64,000 bases of DNA from assembly GCA_034231615.1 (NCBI GenBank), contig CM067311.1:23822967-23886966 (forward strand), in the 5' to 3' direction. Each line of letters begins with the position of its first letter. Within the stretch, counting starts at the first letter, position 1. Positions 23,831 to 35,968 of this stretch are shown here, piece after piece. The notes under the pieces are model-generated. The model worked only from the letters and a program-made list of their open reading frames with translations. It did no database searches and was not told the DNA's origin. Position numbers and translations under genes: made by a program. Source of the stretch: Meghimatium bilineatum. Its lineage: Eukaryota; Mollusca; Gastropoda; Stylommatophora; Philomycidae.

Positions 23831-24197
23831 CTCACACCTCAATGGTATGACATTCTATTAGATGTCTTTACCTTGACCTCAAACCCCAATAGTATGACAT
23901 CCTACGACGTTACCTTGACCTCAACTGCTGTTGCATGCAGTGTAAATGGTGTAGTCTCTAAAACAGGTGAGTAAATATGAACTCTCTACATTTATATAAC
24001 CTGTTTCTTATATTTATAAAATATGGTTTCGACACATGCATCTTGTTAGTACATAAATGTATAGCTTAGCTCAATTCTCATCAAACTAAAAACATAGCAG
24101 ATTATACAAAAAACATAACCCTTTATGATTAAAAGTACAAGAAAATTTCAGAAAAAAAATAACAACATGCACAACAACAAAGACTGAGCAAATTTAC

Positions 24198-24295
24198 CTG
24201 GGCAGACAACACCATCTGAGGTAATAGTAAATCTTCCAGATACTCCAGAAATTGTTTGCGTGCACCCTCATTTGATAATTCATGGAGGAAACCAC
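24198..24295 (-). CDS. BTBD10: BTBD10 coding exon 6
   Basis: The 98-nt exon encodes GGFLHELSNEGARKQFLEYL and then EDLLLPQMVLSAQ. HELSN-GAR-QF and LP-MV-SAQ are hallmarks of the domain after the BTB fold in this family. The acceptor is TCTTTCAG and the donor CCCAG|GTAAAT; it ends on a codon boundary. Confidence 0.94.
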
Positions 24296-24407
24296 CTGAA
24301 AGATAACATAAAAACAAAAGGTAAAAAAAAATAACACAATTTAAAAGAAAACAAATCAAAAGAAAACAGAAAAGCAAATAAAAGGAAAAAAAAATATAAC
24401 AGACTTA

Positions 24408-24640
24408 ATGTGACATATTCTTTCCAGAACGTAGTCTACCTTATGAATCTCCTGAAATCCCTGCATTCTCTGGCAAGTTGTCCCGCTTCCTCTAGCAACA
24501 TGTGCATGAATTCCTGAATATCTGTTGTCCAGTAATATTTTAGTTGACCTTTGCCTCTACTGCCTTCTATTGCAAACAACACTCTTTCCATGCCATCATG
24601 TCTCTTGTGTCACAGCACTGGGGGCATTCCCTGCTTGCCA
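24408..24640 (-). mobile_element. LINE C-terminal relic ending FWKEYVT
   Basis: The minus strand reads HDGMERVLFAIEGSRGKGQL, then YWTTDIQEFMHMLLEEAGQL and FRRFIRQTTFWKEYVT. W-T-D-I followed by a helix and RRFI is the usual end of an RTE/CR1 LINE ORF. The same terminal peptide occurs at 25750-25890, so these are two copies of one family. Confidence 0.7.
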
Positions 24641-24853
24641 TTCCGTCAGCCATCTAAAAGTGTACAAGTTCAGCGTCCCAATCAGTTGCTGAATCCCCTT
24701 TCTTCTCATCTTTCCAGAAAGGGAGCACTTTCATCAGTTTAAGATGTGCAGCATATGTGTGGTGCCCAACTATTATCTTTATCTCCTATCCTGTAGTCAA
24801 AATACAAGTTGTATGCTTTCTTAATCACTTTAGAGATATTCCATCTTTGTGAT

Positions 24854-24901
24854 GGTTGGTTGCTGATCCAGCGGTCCATGGGCTCATGCCCTTTGACCCA
24901 A
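24854..24901 (-). mobile_element. Tiny 48-bp retroposon insertion
   Basis: The 48 bases are bracketed by a perfect 13-bp duplication CCATCTTTGTGAT (24841-24853 and 24902-24914). On the minus strand it reads GGGTCAAAGGGCATGAGCCC and ends CAGCAACCAACC. The same 3' end occurs at 61441-61522 and 8525-8575, so it is the heavily 5'-truncated tail of a retroposon family. Confidence 0.75.
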
Positions 24902-25379
24902 CCATCTTTGTGATAGAAAAGTCACTTCACCACATATATAACAGAAATTATTTGCACTGTTGACATGTCCTGGGCATTTCTAACAAAGACACTTTTGAGA
25001 AAGAAAAATGCTACACTAATAATGTAATCAGAGATATTTATACACAAAAGTGATGTAATACCAGATAGGATTGCATCATCTGCTTCTAGTTACATTTTTA
25101 TTTGTCAGAATCAATAATTCAGTCCACCACAGGTGATGCATAATATATATAGTAATTTTAAAACAAGTTGCATATATCTAAAAAAAATTAAAAAATACTA
25201 GGTCAAATGAAAATTTGTAATATTTTTATTTTCAACAGCCCAAAATTAGTTCGGATCAACTTTTTCCATTACTGGTACAATTTTGATGTTGGCTGGGGAT
25301 TTATTTGAACTGATGGCAGTACACTCTGGTCATCCCCAAAGAAGTTCTTTCTCTTTCAGCAGGTAATGAAGGGTATATA

Positions 25380-25890
25380 TGTTGATAGTTCCCTAGACCA
25401 TTAATTGTATATTTTCCTAGTCCTACCTATTAATCCTCCCCCTCTACTATTGCCTTGAGAAATTCCAAACTTCTTCATTCTCTTAATAACAGTTTCATCC
25501 ACCATGTTGTCCTCATCACATATACGCATATATATATGTATGGAATTTACAATTTCCTCCCTGTCCCTTGTCTGTCCTGACATGTTTTTTATGCTATATT
25601 TTCACATATATATATATATATATATACAGTTAATCGTATCAAGATAATTTTCTAGTTTTGAAACACTATAGGCATCAATTCTGTCTTAACGCTGTTCATT
25701 ACCCATGTTTCTAAGCAATATAGCTTCTCTACACTAATGTATGGCTCATGTGTCATGTGACGTATTCCTTCCAGAACGTTGTCTTCCCAATGAACTTTCT
25801 GAACCTCTCTCTGTCTTGGGCGATGTGGCTTGCATTTTCTAGCGATGTATTCATGTTATCTTTAATGTCGTCAGTCCAATGTATGGCTCA
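25380..25890 (-). mobile_element. LINE C-terminal relics
   Basis: At 25750-25890 the minus strand encodes HWTDDIKDNMNTSLENASHI followed by FRKFIGKTTFWKEYVT and a stop, matching the relic at 24408-24640. Next to it, 25650-25745 reads EKLYCLETWVMNSVKTEL, the region upstream of the GRP tail in such LINEs, in an order that shows rearrangement. A (TA)n run lies at 25607-25627. Confidence 0.65.
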
Positions 25891-26060
25891 TAAACATAGA
25901 TAATGAGCAAATAGCTATAAGACAGAATTGATGCCTTTAACCTGTAGCACACCTTCGAGGCCTTTTGTTTCCAACGGTTTTCTTTCCACAAACAGCCATC
26001 GGAGACATGCGTCGTGTTTCTATGCACTCAATTAGCAACTAGGAACTACATGATGTTTAA

Positions 26061-27014
26061 CCCATTAACTGCGGAAGCATCCGATAGGATACGAAGAAAA
26101 GTGTCCGCCGAGTTGCGGTAATCACCAATTGGTGCGCGTGTTTACGTATGTGTATATTTTCTCCCAGAAAACCCCTCAATGTTATAAAATAATCTGATTG
26201 GCTAGTGCAAGCTACCTAAAGTTCAATTCCAAATCGAGGCTTTGAAATTGAGCTTGCATGTACATTTCATTTGAAATTTTGTCAGTGCATAGAGCAGTAA
26301 TTTTTTTTCTCTAACCACAATATCTAGGCCTACAAATATGTCGAAGTGAAAATTCAATGAATCAGAGATTTATGCGCTTTTGGGAGAAAGTTTTTCTGAT
26401 AGTTCTAGCATTAGTTTATCAGATGTAGAAAGTGATTTAGAAAGTGTTAATTTGATATGTGATAGTATTTATTCGTGATTCTGAGGATATAGAATAAGAT
26501 TCAGTAATCTGTAGACCACGTGTTTCAAATTCATGACGCGGGGTAAGGTAAACATTTTTGTCTTCTGTCAATAATTGTTTAAAATTCAAAATATTGATCA
26601 TGCAAACATTTTCAGATACTTTGAATGTGTATTACATGATACTATTATACAAGATATTTGTGATGTGACAAATAAATATGCTGAGAAGCGTTGGTAGGAA
26701 AAAATTTGCATCTGAAATCAAACGGGTTTATTATGATTAGGTCTATTTGTTTTACATAATGTTTATTTTGTGAGATGAATGTATAGTAAGGTTTTCATGT
26801 CTCCTACATAATATATAAAGAAATATTATTTAAAAATTCATAAGTTAGAGTATAGGCCTAGTGTATATGCCTTCAATAATAATAGGTCTACATTTCAATT
26901 CTTTAATGTGAGAATGTATGGGCAAATTGGTTAGAGGAAAAATATTTAACAGCCATTGAAATTTCCCTGCACTGTAGATACAATATATACTTTTTACTCA
27001 GCGCAGCTAAGGGG
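26061..27014 (+). mobile_element. piggyBac-like deleted element
   Basis: Flanked by TTAA at 26057-26060 and 27015-27018, the piggyBac target. Ends are inverted repeats CCCATTAACTGCG and, read inwards from the right, CCCCTTAGCTGCG (11 of 13 match). Inside, 26340-26520 encodes, with stops, an acidic serine-rich stretch (ALLGESFSDSSSISLSDVES) like the N-terminus of piggyBac transposases. The catalytic part is missing. The flanks fuse into a sequence resembling 20090-20115, which serves as a paralogous empty site. Confidence 0.75.
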
Positions 27015-27120
27015 TTAATGTTCACGTGACCAGAAATTTGCTCCCACTTACACTAAGAATATTCAACTTCCTTTTCCTACATTGTGTTTGGAAGAGGGAA
27101 GAATATCAGATCCGTAGTTC

Positions 27121-27283
27121 TACCGAAGATGGATGTGTTGGGCCATTGGTGCAAATAAAACAGCAACACAATGCATTTCCATTCTCTGGACTACATCCTG
27201 CTGGTAATCTAGTAGGACAATGGTCCTGCTACAAGGGAGATCTAGCAGGAGTTTGAGAATGAACAAAGAAAAAGAAGAAGATA
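27121..27283 (+). mobile_element. SINE family A copy
   Basis: Near full length, ending GAATGAACAAAGAAAAAGAAG just before the 34-bp minisatellite. Confidence 0.85.
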
Positions 27284-27308
27284 TGTTGTTGAATTTCTAG
27301 TCCTCTGT

Positions 27309-27685
27309 CACTATCAGCTCGAATTGAGTATCTATGTACATCCACTATCAGCTCGAATCGAGTATCTATGTACATCCACTATCAGCTCGAATCGAGTATC
27401 TATGTACATCCACTATCAGCTCGAATCGAGTATCTATGTACATCCACTATCAGCTCGAATCGAGTATCTATGTACATCCACTATCAGCTAGAATCGAGTA
27501 TCTATGTACATCCACTATCAGCTCGAATTGAGTATCTATGTACATCCACTATCAGCTCGAATCGAGTATCTATGTACATCCACTATCAGCTCGAATTGAG
27601 TATCTATGTACATCCACTATCAGCTCGAATTGAGTATCTATGTACATCCACTATCAGCTCGAATCGAGTATCTATGTACATAATT
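27309..27685. repeat. Minisatellite, 34-bp unit, BTBD10 intron 5
   Basis: About 11 nearly identical copies of CTATCAGCTCGAATCGAGTA plus TCTATGTACATCCA. Because 34 is not a multiple of three, the array is read through all three frames and all stay open, making an artefactual 156-codon ORF. Confidence 0.95.
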
Positions 27686-27830
27686 TTCAGTGAAATTATT
27701 ATGTATTGTGATTCTGATGAATTCTTGGAAATTATATTTGTTTTCAAAGATGATATTAGTAACATGTTAGTGTTGGAGAATAGACCCAGACATTTCGCTT
27801 CATTATATTCAGCATTTAATATAATTACAT

Positions 27831-28049
27831 GTGGATGATGATTCCTTTTCAATGGCCGGGATTAAAGATCAGGGATTGAAATGCGGTGTTGCTAGAGGTG
27901 AACATTTTGGAGGGCGCAGAAGAATGATGGTCAACCAGCATAGGACCGGTACTGTCAGCAGAAGTGTGATGGCGAATACACTCAAGGAGAGATCGGAGCA
28001 ACTATGGATGTGTCCAGTTTGCAGTGATGATGATCCGACGACTAACTAA
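27831..28049 (+). CDS. Unrecognised repeat-borne ORF with CPVC motif
   Basis: The frame reads SFSMAGIKDQGLKCGVARGE, then MMVNQHRTGTVSRSVMANTL and SEQLWMCPVCSDDDPTTN before a stop. The same peptide, with one frameshift, occurs on the minus strand at 17140-17305 (SYSMARIKEQDLKCGVARGE, EHLWTCPECSDDD), and weaker versions at 1145-1290 (minus) and 48120-48240 (plus). It is therefore part of a dispersed element. The C-x2-C suggests a metal-binding tail with partners missing or distant. I do not recognise the family. Confidence 0.5.
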   Translation: MDDDSFSMAGIKDQGLKCGVARGEHFGGRRRMMVNQHRTGTVSRSVMANTLKERSEQLWMCPVCSDDDPTTN

Positions 28050-28539
28050 CTAACTAACTAACGTTGTGTGTCAGACTAAAATATTCCTAGACCTAGTGAA
28101 GGAAGTTGACCAACAAGGTTAAGTGACATCTACATGTTTTTGTTTGTTTTCACAGGCGATATTATGTTAGTTTGGTTATGAAACAACATAAATACAATAA
28201 GACTAGATATGTAGAAAAATGTTATCAGGGATGCCACACATCGGACAAGTATATGTGAGCCAGTATTTTTTTTTTTATCTCAATTCTTTTCCCTTTTTTA
28301 AAATCTTCACCAGGTTCTCACACATCATACATACATCAACAAAACTTACATCAATAGATTTGATATTCAATTCTTTATTTACATTTAACAAATTATTTTT
28401 AAATCTCCAAAAAACAAAAAAGTTACTATGTTTTTCAGATACCAAAAATAACATAAATTATCAGTCAAAAAAAAGACTCCAGATGCAAGTTTATGTAATT
28501 TTAATTTGGAGTGCTAAAGGTTAATTATTGTTATAAATC

Positions 28540-28880
28540 TGTGTTCGTTTTATTCACTTTCCTTGAAGTTCACCCTATTCTTCTATAAATTCACATCTCA
28601 AAGGCATCAATTTATATGAAAATAGAACTATTAAAAGAAAAAAATCATATAAATAAAATATTTTGGACATATTAAAAATACATGACACCTTGTTGAAGAC
28701 CTAACTTAAGGTAGAGTTGAGAGTCAGAAAGCATGACATAGGCAGAGATACAAAATGGAGGGAAACATCATGAGATGACAGGAGGATACAGTCTAGCAGA
28801 GTGTGCCACCAAAGCAAGAGACAGATGATGTAGTAACTCCATTGTAGCCAACCTTCAATGTGGAGATGGCAGTTGATTAC
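28540..28880 (+). mobile_element. LINE C-terminal relic
   Basis: Similar to 58880-59150 over a run of ATTAAAA, CATGACA, GGCAGAGATACA and GGAGGGAAACATCATGAGA, which on the plus strand decodes to fragments such as RQRY.(W/M)EGNIMR. It carries many stops. It lies in BTBD10 intron 5 near exon 5. Confidence 0.55.
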
Positions 28881-29044
28881 CAATTGTAATATAAACTTTC
28901 TGCCTTTTGTAAATTTATGTCACAAGTATCACTACATAAATGTGACAATTCAATGGGAAAAATGTGTAAACACATTTTTATATTGCACCATTCGTCAAGA
29001 ATTTCTTTTACCCAAACATTTTTCTCTTTGGTAGTAAAACTTAC

Positions 29045-29165
29045 GCAGGTTCTGGCAACGAATGGTGGAGGCATCAAATGGAACAAGTAAATAATCACAT
29101 GCTTCTCGTAACTCATGTACTGGGACAGAAGGCGGACATCGAACAACTCCAGTTTTGTAATATTC
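29045..29165 (-). CDS. BTBD10: BTBD10 coding exon 5
   Basis: The 121-nt exon reads EYYKTGVVRCPPSVPVHELR, then EACDYLLVPFDASTIRCQNL. YYKTG..RCP and ELREACDYL are the conserved end of the BTB/T1-like fold in BTBD10 and KCTD20. The acceptor is TTTATTCAG and the donor is CTGC|GTAAGT. Confidence 0.95.
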
Positions 29166-29579
29166 CTGAATAAAGTTTCAATGAACAAATGTAAGCAAGA
29201 GAAAATATATTACAACCATGCATCTAACCGTATCATGCATCTAATGGACTTGATTTTACTATCACACCGCATTAAAGTGGTTGATACTTTTTTAAATTTA
29301 GAGCTGCTGAGCTTAACAATGTCAATGCCAAGTTTAGGAATCTGAGCTTTTTGTCCAGTTCAATGGTGCTATGAAGAGTGTTTGTGTGGGTGTGTGTGTG
29401 ATATGAAAATATACTCCTAAGATGTTTTGAACATTCTAGCAGTGTGTATTCCACAGTCTTGTTTGATTGAGTTCCTTTTATGGCAGTTTAGTGCTGTTCT
29501 TAGTTGGAAGAATGTTTTGCTTTGTGCATTCTAGTTTAAGTTGATATATTGATATTGTGTATGGAGAACTCATTAGTGT

Positions 29580-30425
29580 TACTTGAACAGGACAATCAAG
29601 GTGTTACTTAATCATGGTGTTTTTTGATTAGGGTGTTACTTGATCAGTGTTATTTGATTAGAGTGTTACTTGATCAGTGTTATTTGATTAGAGTGTTACT
29701 TGATCAGTGTGTTATTTGATTAGAGCGTTACTTGATCAGTGTGTTATTTGATTAGGGTGTTACTTGATCAGTGTTATTTGATTAGAGTGTTATTTGATTA
29801 GAGTGTTATTTGATTAGAGTGTTACTTGATCAGTGTGTTATTTGATTAGAGTGTTACTTGATCAATGTGTTATTTGATTAGAGTGTTACTTTATCTGTGT
29901 GTTATTTGATTAGAGTGTTACTTGATCAGTGTGCTACTTGATTACGGGGTAACTTGATCAGTGTTACTAAATCAGGGTGTTATTTTATGAGGATATTATA
30001 TGACCACAGTGTTACTTTACCAGGGTGTAACTTGATCAGATTGTTGCTTGACCAGGGTGTAACTTGATCAGATTGTTATTTGACCAATATGTAATTTGAT
30101 CAGATTGTTACTTGATTACAGTGTAAGTTGATCAGATTGTTACTTGACCAATATGTAACTTGATCGGATTGTTACTTGATCAAGGTGTAACGTGATCAGA
30201 TTATTACTTAACCAATATGTAGTTTGATCAGATTATTACTTGATCAGATTGTAACGTTATCAGATCGTTACTTGACCATGGTGTTATTTTATCAAGGTGT
30301 TATTTGACTAGTGGGTTACTTGATCATGGTGTTATTTTATCAGGGTATTATTTAACCAGTATGTTACTTGATCTTGGTGTAACGTGATCATAGTGTTACT
30401 TGCCCAGGGTGTTACTTGAACAACA
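29580..30425. repeat. Degenerate tandem repeat, about 16-bp unit, BTBD10 intron 4
   Basis: Over 800 bp of variants of GTGTTACTTGATCAG and GTGTTATTTGATTAGA. Many units contain the palindrome TGATCA. Homogeneity falls towards the right. Confidence 0.85.
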
Positions 30426-30639
30426 TGAGCATATGAACAGGGTATTACTTGAACAACATGAGTATATTGTTTTGTGGGTATATATGTTTTTCATTGTCAA
30501 CAGTTATTTCTGTCAATAAGGAAAGTTTGGGAAATGTGATGAGGGCTACCTGTAACAATCTGCATTCTGAAATGCTATCATTGAAGCATCAACACAACAT
30601 AGATTGTCTTTTTTTGTGCAGTCTCCAAGTGTGACACTT

Positions 30640-30930
30640 TTACAATCTTTGAGTGTCATGGGGGAAAGTTGGAATTGTCTGTCTTTGGCCATTCGGGTTG
30701 CACTGGCTATGGTCAGCCAGCATCTCTTTAAGATTTATTTGATTGTCTCCACCCATCTAGTTCTTGGTCTTCCTCGTGCCTTGTAACCCGAGCTTCTGCT
30801 GGTATATGTATGATGGACTGATTGCATTGCTGTCATTCTCATAACGTGACCAAAGCACATGGTTTGCTGTCTTTCCATATAGTCTTGCCTTGAGATAGTC
30901 ACTAAATCATGGGAGTTGTTAAATAGTTTA
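30640..30930 (-). mobile_element. LINE C-terminal relic
   Basis: The minus strand shows ARGRPRTRWVETIKQILKR in pieces and a downstream tail, typical of the end of an RTE-like ORF, with frameshifts. Confidence 0.55.
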
Positions 30931-30979
30931 ATATAAACTTTTATAGAAACAAAATGAACAGTTCATCCTTTTTTGTGGA

Positions 30980-31469
<490 letters not shown>

Positions 31470-31594
31470 TCAATATGAACATTTCTTATCAAGTATAAAC
31501 ACAGAACCTATTTATTATATTTCATTCACATTCAGTTCTTTAAGAGTACTGGTGTTCAATTCCACCTGTCGGTTCCTTTCTGTTTCAGGTGGTT

Positions 31595-31885
31595 GGTCTT
31601 CTCATTCTATGAGATGGAGTAGCCAGCCACACAACCAACTATTTATTCTCCCTGGTTCCCTTCTCTGACAAGGATGGCAGGTCACTATTCTCTGCTCCAG
31701 CTTCTGGCACTGATACACATTCGTGAGAATATCTATTGAAGTCAAATAATAGTCTAAGATGTGCATTATTCTCAAACTATTTCCAGTTAATAGAAAATAG
31801 TCCAGAGACTGGAATGCATTGTATTGCTGATTAGTTCGGCTGCGATATCGCCGCATTCCATCCAGACACATCCAACTTCATCACA
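31595..31885 (-). mobile_element. SINE family B copy, rearranged
   Basis: The 3' half (31766-31885, core GATATCGCCGCATTCCATCC reversed) is clear. The head at 31595-31710 is recognisable only in parts, with about 60 bp of unrelated sequence between them. Confidence 0.6.
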
Positions 31886-32064
31886 ATTAGTAGCTGATTG
31901 TGAGAAATAATATAGAATAGTACATGCGTGAGGATGACGGAAGGAAATTGTTTTTAACTTTAAAAGGAAATATTTATAATTATATATAATATGACAGCAC
32001 ACAAATTCACAGCCTTTCAATACTTATCACAAGAATAAAGCCAATATCTCGTTAGAGTTATATG

Positions 32065-32335
32065 GGTGTTACACTGGAACCATCAGCACAGCTTATGTGC
32101 TGTCGGAGGTGAAAGGGGAGAAAAAGAAGTGACACTGTTACTTGAAATGCACATTGTAAGATGCAACTAATGAGGTTTTGAGAGCGGAGTTGGCTGTCCC
32201 ATGTGCATTGAAGTCAGATGTGTCAGGCGCAGATATTGCAGCCAAGCTGTGATCTATAACTCAATGCATTCTATTCTCTGGACTACATCCTGCTAATCTG
32301 CAGGAATTTGAGAATGAAGAATAAAGAAGAAGAAC
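32065..32335 (+). mobile_element. SINE family B copy
   Basis: Near full length with GAGTTGGCTGTCCCATGTGC, the core GAAGTCAGATGTGTCAGGCG and the tail GAATGAAGAATAAAGAAGAA. Confidence 0.8.
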
Positions 32336-32789
32336 CATAAGCAAAGAAGTCAGACCAAATCCTGATCCTCTGCCATGCAGATGAGTGTGGAACAATCATG
32401 CTCTAATCATTCCTTGGTGTTATTAATCTAAGATTTTCATCACCCACATCTTCCCCTTTCACCCTCACCCGTTCCTTACAAGAAAAACTTTGTGAAAATT
32501 AATATTGTTTCGCTACATCAACATGCGAGCGGTACTTTTCACAGCGAATGGACATTTCACACTGTCTATTGTGTTTCCTATTGACCTGCAACCTCGGTTA
32601 TTTTATCGTGGACAAATACACTCATTTTATGTTCTTTAAAACACATTTCTAATACACATCTATAGCACTTGTATTCAAACATTTGAATACTTCTTTCTGT
32701 ATCTGCAGTGAATGTCCAGTTCTGAAATCCATATTAAAGAATAGATAGTAATAGTGATTTGTAAAGATTTATCTTGACTCAAATATTAC

Positions 32790-33840
32790 TTTTCCATACA
32801 ACATTCAACTTTGTCATGGCAGTCAAGAGAACAATTAGCTAAGTGGGGACTTCAGACAACCAACCAGTTATGTACCAATCATACTACATTCAACCTTGTC
32901 ATGGCAGTCAAGGTACCTGATGGACTCAGGCGCTATTGGGACAAGGTCGCTCAGCTCGAGAACACCTTGCTCTCAAATGCGTGGTGTGAGACTCGAACTT
33001 GGACAAGGGGTACATGATGTCTGTGAATGACACCTCGGCTAAGAGGGCGAAAGAGCCAGGGTACAACTCTTCTGTTGAGTACTTCCTCTTAAGGAACCAG
33101 GCTTACAGATGAGAAACGGTTCAGTACCCGATGGGCACAGGCACAGTATGTCCAATTACATGAGTCAAGTTCATAGACAGTGGAACACCTCGTGCGAGAC
33201 AGACGTGAGCAAAAATCGTCTGGGCGAAGAGTCACCACACACACACGTGCCTGGCAACAGATAGGGAGGCTGTCACATGCTAGGGTAGCCCACCCGAATT
33301 GTCAAGGCATGCCGAAATCGGATGTGCTAGGCCTATAAGGCATATAACGGTGGCACAACGTAATCACGCTCCCGGTGGAAATCACACGGATATCCGTGCT
33401 GGTTACAATGGAGCGAACGAAAGAAAAAAAATGGCAGTCAGGACATCAATTAGCTAAGGTGGGACTTCAGACGACCAACCAGTTATGTACCAATCATACT
33501 ACATTCAACCTTCTCATGGCAGTCAAGACATCAATTAGCTAAAGAGGGACTTCAGACGACCAACCAGTTATGTACCAATCATACTACATTCAACCTTGTC
33601 CTGGCAGTCAAGGCATCAATTAGCTACGGAGAGACTTCAGACGACCAACCAGTTATGTACCAATCATACTACATTCAACCTTGTCATGGCAGTCAAGACA
33701 TCAATTAGCTAAAGAGGGACTTCAGACGACCAACCAGTTATGTACCAATCATACTACATTCAACCTTGTCATGGCAGTCAAGGCATCAATTAGCTAAGGA
33801 GCGACTTCAGACGACCAACCAGTTATGTACCAATCATTTA
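32790..33840. repeat. Tandem array, about 84-bp unit, BTBD10 intron 3
   Basis: About six units containing CAATTAGCTAAGGAGGGACT, GACGACCAACCAGTTATGTA and CTACATTCAACCTTGTCATG. Interrupted by the 520-bp retroposon at 32911-33430. Confidence 0.9.
32911..33430 (+). mobile_element. About 520-bp retroposon (SINE family C) inside a tandem array
   Basis: It interrupts the 84-bp array with a 10-bp duplication ATGGCAGTCA on both sides (32901-32910 and 33431-33440). Its 3' half carries the SINE core (GCCGAAATCGGATGTG near 33309) and it ends GAGCGAACGAAAG plus A-run, like the other SINE and LINE tails. The 5' half is unlike the other families. It is GC-richer than its surroundings. No long ORF. Confidence 0.75.
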
Positions 33841-34291
33841 TCATGAGAAAAAATAAATTAAATCAATCATAATGGCTGTAAAGACAAACACCCTATCAAA
33901 TTATGAAACAAACCAGAACAAGTTGCAATTCTATGCCTCAGAACAGGGCACAATTAACTCTGATGTCACATGTACGTGACTGGCAATATAGCCATGTGTA
34001 CATGTTGACAGTAACTACAGACTGCAGATCATATACATCAAGGATATGATGAATATGTGATTCTAAGACAAACATACTGGCCCATAAAAACAACACCAGA
34101 ACCAAAAAAACTATGAATCTCTGTATGAGCTACAAAAGATGGTGAAGTTTATTCAAGATACAAAATCACAAAAGCAAATGAAACAAAGAGAAACTGTTAC
34201 TTCTCCGAAGGAACTGATATCATCAAAATAAATTATTTAAAAAAAACAAAAATAAATGGATGATGGTCAGCTACCATGGTCAACATTCTTA

Positions 34292-34462
<171 letters not shown>

Positions 34463-34544
34463 TCAATGAAAGAGATAGATATATGAGTATTATGTTAGAG
34501 ACATATAAGAACATGTTTATGAACAAGATATATTATGTTTAATT

Positions 34545-34705
34545 TTCTTCTATTGCATTTGTTCTCAAACTCCTGCAAATCAAAAGGATATAGTCCAAAG
34601 TGCGTTGTTTCATGGTTTATAGCTTAGCAGCAATATCTACGCCTTTTGGCCTTACACATCTAAATTCATCATGGCTTCTGGTCCACTTTAACCCTATATA
34701 AGACA
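34545..34705 (-). mobile_element. SINE family B fragment
   Basis: Reverse 3' half: TTGTTCTCAAACTCCTGCAA, TATCTACGCCTTTTGGCCTT and TCATCATGGCTTCTGGTCCA. Confidence 0.75.
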
Positions 34706-35095
34706 CAGGATTTTTTCTGTGCCCTTCTCTTTTCCTTCCATCCTCAACCATTCCCTGCACACAAATTTTAGAAAAAGAGTTGTGTCTCATTATATGTCCA
34801 AACCAAATAAATATACCGGTATGCTGTTTCCCCACTACTAAATGGTTCTTGATAACCTGCAAGTTTGTTTATTTGCTGCCTAACAAATATATTTGTCTTG
34901 TGTTCTATATAGCTAATTCTTAACAAATGTCTGTAGTACTTGTTTTAAAAAACCTCAATCCTTTTTTGTGTGTCTGCAATGAGTGTCCGTCCAACTTTCA
35001 TATCCGTATGAAAGTATATCACTAGCGATCTGAATAGATTGATCTTTACTGTAATACTGATCTTGCTTTTCCAAATCATAGTCAATCTTGAATCA
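34700..35095 (-). mobile_element. LINE C-terminal relic
   Basis: The minus strand reads FIWFGHIMRHNSFSKICVQG and EDGRKREGHRKN, the FGH-(V/I)-x-R motif preceding the basic tail of many LINE ORFs. It is followed, towards lower coordinates, by a reverse SINE fragment (34545-34700). Confidence 0.65.
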
Positions 35096-35098
35096 ATC

Positions 35099-35268
35099 TT
35101 CTACTTCTTCAGCGTTCATTCTCAAACTCCAGCTGGATCTCGCTTTTTAGAAGGACCATGGTCCTACTAGATTTCCAGCAGAATGTAGTCCAGAGAATGG
35201 TAATGCGTTGTGTCACCATTTTATTTGCGCTAATGGTCCGTGTCATGATGTGTCATCCGTCATCATCA
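35099..35268 (-). mobile_element. SINE family A copy
   Basis: Reverse copy with intact palindrome AGGACCATGGTCCT and a small duplication (GTCATGATGTGTCATCCGTC) at its 5' end. Confidence 0.8.
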
Positions 35269-35816
35269 GGAATCAATCAAACTGAAGCCCAATTCTTTTC
35301 AAGTTGGATTATTATATCTCCTTCCAGTCTAGTGTCATCAATTAGGAAATATTCACATAAAGATCTTAATGTGTCATTCTTGTCCACAATTAATTCTCCT
35401 AGTATTGGTGCTTATGTGCCAGCTCTTTCATTGGTGTAGATTTCTGCATAACTAAGAGAATGAATCCACAGAATTCTCCTTAGATCAGAATATGCAATGT
35501 ACTCCATGCACTCATGTCTGAGCCACACATTCTTGATCTCTCTAAGCATGGACTAAAAGTGACCATTACATCTCCCAATGTTTTTGTTTCAGAAGACACA
35601 ACTACAAGAACATTCCCTTATATTATAGCTACCAATGTTTTTGTTTTGAAAATCCCTTTTAGTGCTGCCTAACTGCCTCAATTTCCATTCTCATGTCTGG
35701 AGGTTGTTGCCATATAAGCCCCATTCTGCTCCTTTATAGTTCTACCACAATTTGTCAGTAAAAACACACCAAAACTTTTACCAGGAAACACTGAACCATT
35801 AGTTTAACAAAAACCA

Positions 35817-35968
35817 CTGAAGATGGATATGTCGGGCCATTGGTACAAATAAAATGGCGACAACTCATTTTCATTCTCTAGACTACACCTTGCTGGAAAT
35901 CTAGTAGGACCAGTGTCTTGCTGCAAGAGAGATCCACCAGGAGTTTGAGAATGAACACTGAAGAAGTC
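35817..35968 (+). mobile_element. SINE family A copy
   Basis: Starts CACTGAAGATGGATATGTCG and ends GAATGAACACTGAAGAAG. It is flanked by related sequence: AGACAGAACTACAAGAACAT (35970) resembles AGACACAACTACAAGAACAT (35590). Confidence 0.8.

Noticed and set aside
27368-27838. 156-codon ORF
   Set aside because: Made of 34-bp minisatellite units; a repeat artefact without splice or start evidence.
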